A DNA stretch of 64,000 nt from Pseudomonadales bacterium (lineage in GTDB: Bacteria; Pseudomonadota; Gammaproteobacteria; Pseudomonadales; Pseudohongiellaceae). The stretch covers positions 868,001-932,000 of the forward strand of contig WLWQ01000001.1 in NCBI GenBank assembly GCA_012103535.1, written 5' to 3'. Shown here piece by piece: positions 1 through 7,245 of this stretch (positions within the stretch are counted from its first letter, which is position 1; every line of letters starts with the position of its first letter). The notes beneath the pieces were generated by a model. The model ran no database searches, was not told the DNA's origin, and saw nothing but the letters and a program-made list of their open reading frames with translations. The translations under genes and the position numbers were made by a program.

Positions 1-132
1 TTTTAACTGTTCGGCTTCACCATTGTCGAACCATAGACCTTTACAACTATTGCATTTATCGATGATCACCTGACCCTGAAGGGTCTCGATCTTCAGTTCC
101 TGCATCTCAGAATTGCACTTCGGACAGTCCAT
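1..132 (-). CDS. Zinc-ribbon (zf-TFIIB-like) protein, partial
   Basis: The 5' part of a reverse-strand gene that runs off the left edge. The 44 visible residues begin MDCPKCNSEM and contain two CxxC pairs (CPKC and CNSC) followed by KGLWFDNGE. This is the pattern of small TFIIB-type zinc-ribbon proteins, which bind one zinc ion and whose role is mostly unknown. The ATG at 130-132 is preceded by a strong ribosome binding site (AAGGAG, about 6 bases upstream). Without the C-terminus the full length and any extra domain cannot be judged. The family call rests on the motif alone. Confidence 0.75.
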   Translation of the reverse strand, partial: MDCPKCNSEMQELKIETLQGQVIIDKCNSCKGLWFDNGEAEQLK

Positions 133-409
133 CTATATCTCCTTAAACTGGGCTCTCTCATTCAGAAGGCCCGAAACTCGCTGGTTTGAGCTCGCTTTTG
201 CCATTTTCGGCAAAGATTTCAAGCTACCCAAAACCCGTACGGACCGCATTTTATCTAATATTCCGGAGGAAGACCAAGCCCAAATTTTGCTTTCTGAAAG
301 TGTGTAAAAACTGCACATTTATTAAGTCTTCATTCACATTCCAGGCGCTAATATTCGTAAAAAATAACCCATTGTAAGGAATTCTGACTCGTCAGATTGG
401 AGGTAGATC
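133..409. other. Intergenic region between divergent genes
   Basis: This 277-base stretch separates the zinc-ribbon gene from the secreted repeat protein. It must hold the promoters for both. A TAATAT hexamer near 349-354 could be a -10 box for the rightward gene, but no good -35 partner is visible. The short ORFs here lack ribosome binding sites and look fortuitous. Confidence 0.4.
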
Positions 410-1219
410 ATGAATCGCTTGCGACTATTAGCTTTGATAGCGCTTCTTGGAACGTCTCAAACAACATTTGCGTTGACTGGCTCTGCCAACGTGAGCAGCG
501 CCTGCGCTACCTTGGAGTTTATGGCCAAGATGGTGACGCTGAATGCCATGCTTCCCCATGACCTGGATGACATTTACGAGCTGGAAGACATGGAATATCA
601 GTTAATGGAAATGAACAGCCTGGTATGCCAACCAGTAATTTTGACGGGTTACACCAGAGGCAATAGTACTTACAGTAATGGCTCGATCGTATCGGCGGAT
701 CTTTACTATGACCCCTGGTTTTTTCCAAATGGGCAGTTATTTTTCCTCGCGCCAGGTGAAAACACGACTATTTACCACCCAAATGGTCGAGTAATGGCTT
801 ACCACTGGATGCATGGTGATCAAGCCATCTTCTGGCCGAATGGTGAACTGGCTACGGAATATTTTCGTACCTTTGACGTAACCTGGTATTACCCCGATGG
901 CAACATAATTACCTATGACGCAGGTTATTCCGGCGGACGTTGGTTCTATCCTTTTGGGCGTCTCGATGGCGGCATCGGGCAGGAAGCAATATCCAGTAAT
1001 TGGGGGTTAGAAGACGAAGATTTTACTTTTTTGAATTTTACCTCGGATGGATTTTTGTTCACGACGCGGGAGAGAATTCGGCGCAAACTAATTTTCGACG
1101 ATTTCGACTTGCTCGATGTACCAGGTGTATTGCTTCTAATAACGCGGCTATATCAATTTAATGACACCGCAAAGCAATTCACTCCGGCAGATGTGAATAT
1201 TACCGGGGCACCTTATTAG
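410..1219 (+). CDS. Exported protein with W-x-x-P-N/D-G repeats
   Basis: A 269-residue protein that is probably exported: a hydrophobic N-terminus (MNRLRLLALIALLGTS) ends near an ALT/GSA cleavage region. Residues about 105-185 carry at least four copies of an aromatic-rich unit (WFFPNGQLFF, IYHPNGRVMA, IFWPNGELAT, WYYPDGNIIT). They resemble the MORN/YwqK-type repeats that fold as beta-hairpin ladders. The rest is rich in Asp, Phe and Leu. No catalytic motif is evident and the function is unknown. GGAGGT lies about 6 bases before the ATG. A terminator follows at 1261, so it is probably monocistronic. Confidence 0.75.
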   Translation: MNRLRLLALIALLGTSQTTFALTGSANVSSACATLEFMAKMVTLNAMLPHDLDDIYELEDMEYQLMEMNSLVCQPVILTGYTRGNSTYSNGSIVSADLYYDPWFFPNGQLFFLAPGENTTIYHPNGRVMAYHWMHGDQAIFWPNGELATEYFRTFDVTWYYPDGNIITYDAGYSGGRWFYPFGRLDGGIGQEAISSNWGLEDEDFTFLNFTSDGFLFTTRERIRRKLIFDDFDLLDVPGVLLLITRLYQFNDTAKQFTPADVNITGAPY

Positions 1220-1260
1220 TTTCAGCAGGCTATTTTCAGAAGTTGTTTTATAAAACTCAG

Positions 1261-1290
1261 GCCGGTGAAATTCTCACCGGCTTTTGTTTG
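1261..1290 (+). terminator. Rho-independent terminator after the repeat protein
   Basis: An eight-base-pair stem (GCCGGTGA/TCACCGGC) with a five-base loop is followed by TTTTGTTT. It sits between two convergent genes and ends the rightward gene. Confidence 0.8.
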
Positions 1291-1298
1291 AGTAATGA

Positions 1299-2324
1299 CT
1301 AGTAACTGTATTGCGCGGAACGACTCTCTAGTTCAGCGACATCGATTTCACCACTTTGACACTGCTGCACATCAATTTTGCTTAACACGTGAACCTTATC
1401 GGGCCTGCGATTAGCATTAACCTCATCTTCACCAAGACCTTTTAAAATTACCGAGATACTTTCATTTTCTGGCAGTGCTCTCAAAGTTGAACCGTAGTTA
1501 CACATGGCGACATACAGATTTCGTTCAAAGTCATTAACGTCTTCGTGCCAACGCTGAACATAGCGTTGTTCCGCAAGCTCAGTCTGTTCTCTCAACTCTG
1601 CTGCTTTCGCGATGGCCTGCTCCCGTAATGGTTCGAGACTCACTATCAATTCATCGAGACGAGTACTCAACTCAGACTCAACTGAAGAATCTGCGATTTG
1701 CTCTGAACTTTCTGCCGACCTCAAGTCAGCTTGGATCTGATTTATCTGGTCGATGTTGTCCTGCAAGCGTTCCCGCATCGCGTCTAAAACACTGCGCAAA
1801 ATTTCGTAATCTGACTCGTCTACATCTCCAAGTGCACGCAATGATCTCGCTGAATCCGAAGCTTGTTGAATTGCATTATTTACCATGAGCGAATAGTCGA
1901 CCTTGGCAATTCGCTCAAGCATGCTGTTATAGAAGCTGCTCGCTTCTTCTTCGTTGGTTTGTGGCGACAGAGAAGTAAGTGGAGTAGCACCCTGCATAAG
2001 TCTTTGGAAGGGATTTTCGCCAGACTGCATTGACAGCATTGCCGAGTTAAGGGAAGCAAGACTCAAGCGATTGCGCTGATTGGCGAGAGGCGTTCTTACT
2101 TCGATGAGTACACCCTGGCGATATAAATAAGTTGCATTAACTCCGCCGACACTCATGCCAAACAGTCCGAGGCCCTGATTCAAATCAAGGGCATCTTCAA
2201 GCACACCAGTAAATATTTCTATGTTTCCCTGCAAATCCGGCAAGTCAAAATCCTGTGCTCGAGCATCGTGACCGCTTAGCAAACTAGAAAGTGTAAGAGT
2301 GAATACCAGGGTAGCTTTTTTCAT
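1299..2324 (-). CDS. Periplasmic coiled-coil protein of the ECF operon
   Basis: A 341-residue protein with a clear signal peptide (MKKATLVFTLTLSSLLSGHDARAQ, probable cleavage after ARA). Residues about 150-260 are a long charged region rich in Glu, Gln, Arg and Leu that reads as a coiled coil (for example RLQDNIDQINQIQADLRSAE). I recognise no enzyme motif. Two Cys occur in the C-terminal part (VAMCNYGS and VQQCQSGE). It lies 9 bases downstream of the anti-sigma factor gene, so it is probably the third gene of the sigma/anti-sigma operon and a likely output or sensor of that system in the periplasm. The assignment of role is inference from position. Confidence 0.7.
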   Translation of the reverse strand: MKKATLVFTLTLSSLLSGHDARAQDFDLPDLQGNIEIFTGVLEDALDLNQGLGLFGMSVGGVNATYLYRQGVLIEVRTPLANQRNRLSLASLNSAMLSMQSGENPFQRLMQGATPLTSLSPQTNEEEASSFYNSMLERIAKVDYSLMVNNAIQQASDSARSLRALGDVDESDYEILRSVLDAMRERLQDNIDQINQIQADLRSAESSEQIADSSVESELSTRLDELIVSLEPLREQAIAKAAELREQTELAEQRYVQRWHEDVNDFERNLYVAMCNYGSTLRALPENESISVILKGLGEDEVNANRRPDKVHVLSKIDVQQCQSGEIDVAELESRSAQYSY

Positions 2325-2333
2325 TTACTCTAC

Positions 2334-3014
2334 CTACCGTATGTCGCCCTGATAACTGACAAACTGGGCTATCTGTTGCAATGAACGAATAGTCGCATAA
2401 TCACTGTCGACTAACTCCTGATACCCTACGCGCATATCTTCCAGATCTTGCAAGCGTTGTTGCTCGAAGAAAGCGTAAATAATATCCAGGTTCTCAGCGG
2501 TAGTTTGCTGAGTTTGCTCCATCACCGCTTGCAACAACTCGATATTATTGCTGTCCTGCCGATCTTCTATGCGCTGAACCAAGGCATCAATCGCCTCTTC
2601 TTGTTCCTGTTGGAACGCCAATAAACGCGAGTTCAAGGAAGAGTCCTGATTGGCATTTCCACCGAATGAGATCGACACTCCTTCATCACTTGAGACAACA
2701 TTCACGTTTAAAAGCAGGATGGCGAGCATGGCAAAAGAAGCAGCGGTTGGCACCCACTGCAATTTATTCCAAAAACTGAAGCCAGAGTTCGACACACGAT
2801 GTTCACGACGAAATAACTCCATTCCTCTATCCCAATGAGGAACCCTTTGATCTTGCCATTCATTGAGACTGCTTTGCGCCATTATTAGTGTTTCTAACTC
2901 GGTACTGCAGTGTTCACAGGAATGTAAATGATTTTCCATTTCATCTTTGGCCAAAGGCGCCAGGTCATCTGAAAAATATTCCTGGAGTAGATGTTCGGTT
3001 TTAGGACAGGACAT
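2334..3014 (-). CDS. Zinc-binding anti-sigma factor (zf-HC2)
   Basis: A 226-residue membrane protein. The N-terminal cytoplasmic domain has the anti-sigma zinc-finger pattern H-x3-C-x2-C (HLHSCEHC, about residues 30-37), which in this family clamps the ECF sigma factor. One transmembrane helix follows at about residues 90-108 (WVPTAASFAMLAILLLNVNVV). The periplasmic part (about 110-226) is rich in Gln and Glu and probably helical. Its start overlaps the sigma gene end by 14 bases, so the two are translationally coupled. It should hold the neighbouring sigma factor inactive until an envelope signal arrives. The signal is unknown. Confidence 0.85.
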   Translation of the reverse strand: MSCPKTEHLLQEYFSDDLAPLAKDEMENHLHSCEHCSTELETLIMAQSSLNEWQDQRVPHWDRGMELFRREHRVSNSGFSFWNKLQWVPTAASFAMLAILLLNVNVVSSDEGVSISFGGNANQDSSLNSRLLAFQQEQEEAIDALVQRIEDRQDSNNIELLQAVMEQTQQTTAENLDIIYAFFEQQRLQDLEDMRVGYQELVDSDYATIRSLQQIAQFVSYQGDIR

Positions 3015-3582
3015 TGTTTTCCTCCGAAACGACTTTCAATTTCTTTAGTGCTGTGTAAAAACGGGTTTTCGCCGTGTTTTCTGAAATGTCTTGCATGTCA
3101 GCGATCTGTTCGAAGGTCTGGGATTGAAAAATTTTAAGCTCAACAATCAACCTCTGTTCGATCGGAATCTTTCCTAACATGGCTATGATTTCCTTATTCC
3201 GCAGCTGATCACCTACCAATTTATCCGGTTCTAAATTTGATTCACCCGGAATCGATTCAAGAATATCAGTTTCATCCTGATCGCCGATTCGAGTCTGGGT
3301 AGAAAGCAATCGCTTTCTTCTATGCAAATCAACAGCCTTGTTGTGCGCAATGCGAAAAATCCAGCTACTAAATTTCGCGTCTCCACGAAAGCGATGCAAA
3401 TTGCGATAAACACCGAGAAACACTTCCTGCATCAGATCCATGGCATCTGAACTGTTTCCCATCAGACGCAAGCCATGGTTATAGATCTTGCTTTCATAGC
3501 GCTTAACCAGTTTTTCCCAGGCATAGGCCGACCCATTAAGAGCTGCAGCAATTAACGCTTCGTCTTCGTCGATCAGACTCAT
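3001..3582 (-). CDS. ECF-type RNA polymerase sigma factor
   Basis: A 193-residue sigma-70 family protein of the extracytoplasmic-function class. Region 2 is visible as DAMDLMQEVFLGVYRNLHRFRGDAKFSSWIFRIAHNKAVD (given here only to locate it, about residues 47-86). Region 4 ends with an EQIADMQDISENTAKTRFYT helix-turn-helix. I chose the ATG at 3580-3582, behind AGGG, rather than the GTG six bases upstream. It directs RNA polymerase to a stress regulon and is followed by its anti-sigma factor and an exported coiled-coil protein. The promoter upstream shows no obvious copy of an ECF-type -35/-10. Confidence 0.9.
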   Translation of the reverse strand: MSLIDEDEALIAAALNGSAYAWEKLVKRYESKIYNHGLRLMGNSSDAMDLMQEVFLGVYRNLHRFRGDAKFSSWIFRIAHNKAVDLHRRKRLLSTQTRIGDQDETDILESIPGESNLEPDKLVGDQLRNKEIIAMLGKIPIEQRLIVELKIFQSQTFEQIADMQDISENTAKTRFYTALKKLKVVSEENNVLS

Positions 3583-3715
3583 GGTCACCCTGTCCTACAG
3601 TAAAACTACCTACTTCCCTGAATATATCGGTCGAGTAAGTATTTGATAAACCGCAGAATACTGGTTTTGAAGACTTAGTCGCAAGGAAGCCGTAGAAAGT
3701 TTGGACTTCGCGAGC

Positions 3716-4210
3716 TTATTCGGGTTGAAAGGAGTGTAAATCAGGTTCTACCAGGGTACCCCAGATACGATTGAATGGGTGTACCAGGTCGGTATCGCCC
3801 GCTGCATTCTCCATCGGCAGGTCTCTATTTGCCCACTCGAATATTGAATGTTGTAAATTTTTAACGTTGCTGTACCCCAGCGATTCCAGTTCGGCAGCCA
3901 CTCCCGCAGAACGATAACCAACCGAGCAATACACAATGATAGGCGCGGACTTGTCACTAAATTGGGCTGCAACTCCTGCTCCAGTCTCAATATTCAGCGC
4001 TTGATTCAAGTGACTGACTGCAAATTCTTCTGCTGCTCGCACATCGATAATTATTGGCAGCGATTGAAATTCAGCTTGGTATTGGGAATGAAGCTGTTGC
4101 GTCGAGACAGATTCCACTTCTGGAAATTCTTCCGCGATGCGTTGATCGATGGATTCCCAATCGACGCCGAAGAGTCGAAAGAAAAATGAAGCGAATATGA
4201 CGAGATTCAT
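3716..4210 (-). CDS. Rhodanese-domain protein, membrane-anchored or exported
   Basis: A 164-residue protein with a hydrophobic N-terminus (MNLVIFASFFFRLFG), then a single rhodanese domain at about residues 40-135. Family hallmarks are visible: DVRAAEEFAVSHL and the catalytic loop CSVGYRSA with Cys95 as the persulfide-forming residue. Such proteins transfer sulfane sulfur, and the physiological acceptor is not evident here. The 3' end (about residues 136-164) is an extension with no recognised motif. The next gene on the strand, PepSY, ends 34 bases upstream, so it could be a distal gene of the iron-linked set. That link is only positional. Confidence 0.85.
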   Translation of the reverse strand: MNLVIFASFFFRLFGVDWESIDQRIAEEFPEVESVSTQQLHSQYQAEFQSLPIIIDVRAAEEFAVSHLNQALNIETGAGVAAQFSDKSAPIIVYCSVGYRSAGVAAELESLGYSNVKNLQHSIFEWANRDLPMENAAGDTDLVHPFNRIWGTLVEPDLHSFQPE

Positions 4211-4243
4211 TAATGGGCCGTCAAATTGTGAATCGTGTCTAAA

Positions 4244-5014
4244 TTAAGACCGTCTTCGAGACCAAATCCATACACCGGTAATGGCCATAAATAGAAATAG
4301 TATCGCCATTACATCGACTAAAATTACTCCCAGTGCGCCAAAAATCCTTCCACTGTGTATGTCTAGTAAAATTCGCTCCCAGCTTACCAGTGATGCCCTG
4401 TAATCAGTTTGCAAAACTTGCGCAATTTCTTCACTTAGTTGAGTCTTATTTCCCCACTCGATTTCTAAGGGCATATTTACAACTGTGAAACTAAGCCCTT
4501 CCAAGTCAACTCGCACAAGTTCACCAGTGCGCTCAAGATAGACCTCAGAATTTTGGTCAACGCCAATGCGCAGTATGCCGGAAGGGATGCCAACCAGGTT
4601 TCCAAGCGTCTCCACCAATTCACCACTCTCGGTTAGCAGTAAGATTTGGTTACTAGTAGAAAGCGCGAAACCAAAATCGGTTGCAACTGCACCAACTAAC
4701 TCGGAAAAACTGCCTGCAATTCTCTGCTCATTGAAATAAATAGCGTCGGCTAAATGGGAGGCGGAATTCTCACCAATTTCAAAATTGCTCAAAATTGATG
4801 GCGCCTCAATACTGTACCAATTGAGCAACAGAGTAGATCGAATAAATTGCGTATCCAGATTCAGGTTTGGACTGTAATGCAGAATTAGACCAGAAAGAGA
4901 AAGAACGATGACGAACAAGGCACTAATAATCCCCATGCGACGATGGAGGTTGAGTAGCGAGCGAAGCTTTATTCCTGAGTTTACAACTTCGTTATTCGAA
5001 TTATTTTTCTTCAA
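4244..5014 (-). CDS. PepSY-associated membrane protein
   Basis: A 256-residue inner-membrane protein. A helix near residues 30-50 is preceded by LHRRMG and followed by LILHYSP, giving the conserved His residues that flank the membrane in PepSY_TM proteins. A periplasmic domain of about 150 residues follows, then DIHSGRIFGALG and a last helix ending in WIWSRRRS. These features match PepSY-associated transmembrane proteins, several of which are implicated in iron reduction or siderophore handling. It lies 34 bases downstream of the FMN-binding protein and seems part of the same transcription unit. It is shorter than four-helix family members such as PiuB, so it may be a minimal version. Confidence 0.75.
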   Translation of the reverse strand: MKKNNSNNEVVNSGIKLRSLLNLHRRMGIISALFVIVLSLSGLILHYSPNLNLDTQFIRSTLLLNWYSIEAPSILSNFEIGENSASHLADAIYFNEQRIAGSFSELVGAVATDFGFALSTSNQILLLTESGELVETLGNLVGIPSGILRIGVDQNSEVYLERTGELVRVDLEGLSFTVVNMPLEIEWGNKTQLSEEIAQVLQTDYRASLVSWERILLDIHSGRIFGALGVILVDVMAILFLFMAITGVWIWSRRRS

Positions 5015-5048
5015 AACCGAATATCAATCGAGGGCTTGGACTAACTCC

Positions 5049-5570
5049 TTAGGTGGAAACGGATTCTGCCAGATAAAGCACAAGACGGGAAACATTTGTC
5101 ATTGCTTTAACCGATAAAGTGGCACCGCTAATGCCATCAATATGTCGATCAAGTCGTTGCTTGGGCTGGATAGTCGCACCATTAAATTGACGTGTAAAAA
5201 AGTCATACTTTATCTCCCAGCCACGAGATTCACGAAAAGCCAGTACTTTAACTTCTTCGATCTCATTCTTAGCCACGACCAGGCCAATTGTAATTGGTTC
5301 AGTCTTGCCAATTTCATCCACAATCCAGGCGGAGCGTTGCTCGTCTCCCCAATAGCGAAGTCGCAGATAATCGGGTGCATGGCCTAAGATTGACTGGGCC
5401 ACGTCCTTAGTATCTCCGGTCAGCCAAACCGTGCTACTGGAAGGTAATTCACCACCAAATACTCGCGCCAGGAATTCCTCTGGCGCGATGTGATCATCAC
5501 TGGCATACACGAATGGTAGCGTGACCAGTAATAAAGTAATTCCAAATAGTTTTAGTAATAGGTTTTTCAT
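5049..5570 (-). CDS. Periplasmic FMN-binding domain protein
   Basis: A 173-residue protein with a signal peptide (MKNLLLKLFGITLLLVTLPFVYAS). Near the C-terminus, residues 145-151 read DGISGAT. This is the flavinylation motif in which the final Thr (Thr151) receives FMN covalently from ApbE, as in NqrC, RnfG and NosR. It is therefore a likely electron carrier in the periplasm. It sits 15 bases downstream of the porin gene and 34 bases upstream of the PepSY gene, and the unit lies behind a Fur-box match. A role in reducing ferric iron or another substrate is plausible but inferred. No ApbE gene is in the window. Confidence 0.85.
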   Translation of the reverse strand: MKNLLLKLFGITLLLVTLPFVYASDDHIAPEEFLARVFGGELPSSSTVWLTGDTKDVAQSILGHAPDYLRLRYWGDEQRSAWIVDEIGKTEPITIGLVVAKNEIEEVKVLAFRESRGWEIKYDFFTRQFNGATIQPKQRLDRHIDGISGATLSVKAMTNVSRLVLYLAESVST

Positions 5571-5585
5571 ACATATAGGGCCGAA

Positions 5586-6929
5586 TTAAAATTGCCAGCC
5601 AATCCCCAAATTAAATCCATCTAAATCGCGGTCTTTATCATCATCTTCAAACTGATAATCCAACTTAACCACGGCGTTGTCTGTAATCCACCAATTGAAT
5701 CCCGCCAATAGTCGGTTGGTTGCGGTATCGGTAGCAGAGCCAAAATTACTGCCTGCCCATTCGTTAGTGCGTTCATGCCGAACAAAGGCGCCAAAACGAG
5801 GACTGAATCGATAAGAAGGTTCGATGTAGTAGCCATATTGCCGTTCGCGACCGAGTCCGTTGTTACTAAGATCATTGTTTGCGACTAGCTCAATGGAACT
5901 ATCGATATCCCATTCTGCCCAAAGGGCTCGCAATCCCCAGGGACCACTCTGATAGGCAATGTGCGCTTCTGTAAGCAAACCATCGAGGCCATCAACAGCA
6001 TTCCCGAAAATATCGAATACGCCATCGCGACCGATATTGCCTCGAGTACTACCATCCTGGGTCATATCCGACTGATAGTGCAAAGTAACACCGAGCTCTA
6101 ATCCTGGAACTCCGGTATAGCGCAGACGTCCGGTATAACCCAGCGCATCCATTTCTGACCGCGCACCACTTTGTCGAGAATCGCGGATAGCAAGCTCACC
6201 GCCGTTACCTGATTCAAAGAACAGCCCTTCGTGTACTGCTAAATCGTAACTAAATCCCTGACCGAGTTGGCCCGCGAACTTTATGCCATTCACTCGATAG
6301 GTCGTAGGAATGATTCGAGATTCTATCCGGTTTCTTTCAACCCCATAAAAAGTGTTAGGTTCGTGGGTTTCATTTAAAAGCCCAATAGGTACCAAATGCA
6401 TACCAGCTAACACACTATGGTTGTTCGTGTAATCCCATTCCAAATAAGCTTGTTCCAACTCTATCGCACCGGGAGAGCGAGCATCATCATTAATAAAGGA
6501 ATGTTCTACTTCTAATTCAGAGTTAAAGCGCAGAGATTCGTTGAATTCATGATTGAGAAAAATTACGAAGCGCTGCACGTCTAGTTCTTTTGTAGATGAA
6601 CTAGAAGTTTGATCGTTATAGAGAACTTCGCCATAGGCACCAATCGTCGTTCGATCCGTCCAACTGCTGCCGCGTGATTGCGGTGAATCCAGAACTTCAC
6701 CAACCGCTTCGATGCGCTCACTATTTTCTAGCGCTTGAACCACTACGGTTTGGGTTTGATTTCGCGCGGAATCTAGTTCTTCACGCAATAGCTCGAGTTC
6801 TTGTTGCTGGCGCTGCACTATTTCCCAAAGTTCGGCAACACTGGGTTCGTTGTTCTGACCTAGCGCTGTGCTGCTCATAGCCACACAGATAGAACCAATG
6901 ATTAAAGAGAGGGACTGCTTACTTCTCAT
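5586..6929 (-). CDS. Outer-membrane porin-like beta-barrel protein
   Basis: A 447-residue outer-membrane protein. A signal peptide (MRSKQSLSLIIGSICVAMSS, then TALGQ) is followed by a short coiled coil (about residues 30-65, VAELWEIVQRQQQELELLRE). A barrel region of alternating aromatic and polar strands follows, starting at IGAYGEVLYND and ending in LGIGWQF, a terminal Phe typical of barrel assembly. It resembles phosphate-selective or similar trimeric porins, some with N-terminal coiled coils. I chose the ATG at 6927-6929. An in-frame GTG 18 bases upstream is possible but would extend the signal peptide with a charged stretch. A Fur-box match lies about 100 bases upstream, which suggests induction by iron limitation. 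The substrate is unknown. Confidence 0.8.
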   Translation of the reverse strand: MRSKQSLSLIIGSICVAMSSTALGQNNEPSVAELWEIVQRQQQELELLREELDSARNQTQTVVVQALENSERIEAVGEVLDSPQSRGSSWTDRTTIGAYGEVLYNDQTSSSSTKELDVQRFVIFLNHEFNESLRFNSELEVEHSFINDDARSPGAIELEQAYLEWDYTNNHSVLAGMHLVPIGLLNETHEPNTFYGVERNRIESRIIPTTYRVNGIKFAGQLGQGFSYDLAVHEGLFFESGNGGELAIRDSRQSGARSEMDALGYTGRLRYTGVPGLELGVTLHYQSDMTQDGSTRGNIGRDGVFDIFGNAVDGLDGLLTEAHIAYQSGPWGLRALWAEWDIDSSIELVANNDLSNNGLGRERQYGYYIEPSYRFSPRFGAFVRHERTNEWAGSNFGSATDTATNRLLAGFNWWITDNAVVKLDYQFEDDDKDRDLDGFNLGIGWQF

Positions 6930-7245
6930 CTCTTGATATTTCTCCACTTAAAGTTTTTCAGATAGCGCGCCATTGGTGGCGCTTTTAGCAATTCAGTAGA
7001 GCGAGAATATAGCAGTAGATATCTAAATGCAAATCATTCTCATTTAGATTAGCATAATTATTGAAAAACACGCAGAAGCCCCGAGAAATGGTGCTCGAGA
7101 AGAAAATTAGTAGATGGAATTTGAGGATAGAACGCAGGCAGCGAACTGGGTGTCTAGCCAAACCGGATTGGAAACCGCCTTGTGAGCGGTATTTCTAGAA
7201 CTATCCCAGCGTGCTGCTTGATCTGCTTTCTTTAAGAGCTCCGCA
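6930..7245. other. Intergenic region: Fur-controlled promoter zone and leuA 3' end
   Basis: The left third holds the promoter of the porin operon, with the Fur-box match described separately. The right part follows the leuA stop codon. It includes a weak hairpin (ACCGC/GCGGT around 7169-7187) on the reverse strand that could end leuA transcription but lacks a solid T-run. No further gene is visible. Confidence 0.5.
7026..7044 (-). promoter_or_regulatory. Candidate Fur box upstream of the porin/FMN/PepSY genes
   Basis: On the reverse strand these 19 bases read AATGAGAATGATTTGCATT. They match the Fur consensus GATAATGATAATCATTATC as overlapping nATnAT units, with a near-palindrome centred on the GATT core. 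A possible -10 (TATATT) lies just downstream toward the porin start, so a bound repressor would cover the promoter. Fur with ferrous iron would then repress the operon. Confidence 0.65.

Noticed and set aside
7169..7187. A terminator for leuA
   Set aside because: The hairpin is short and lacks a solid T-run, so I did not list it as a terminator.
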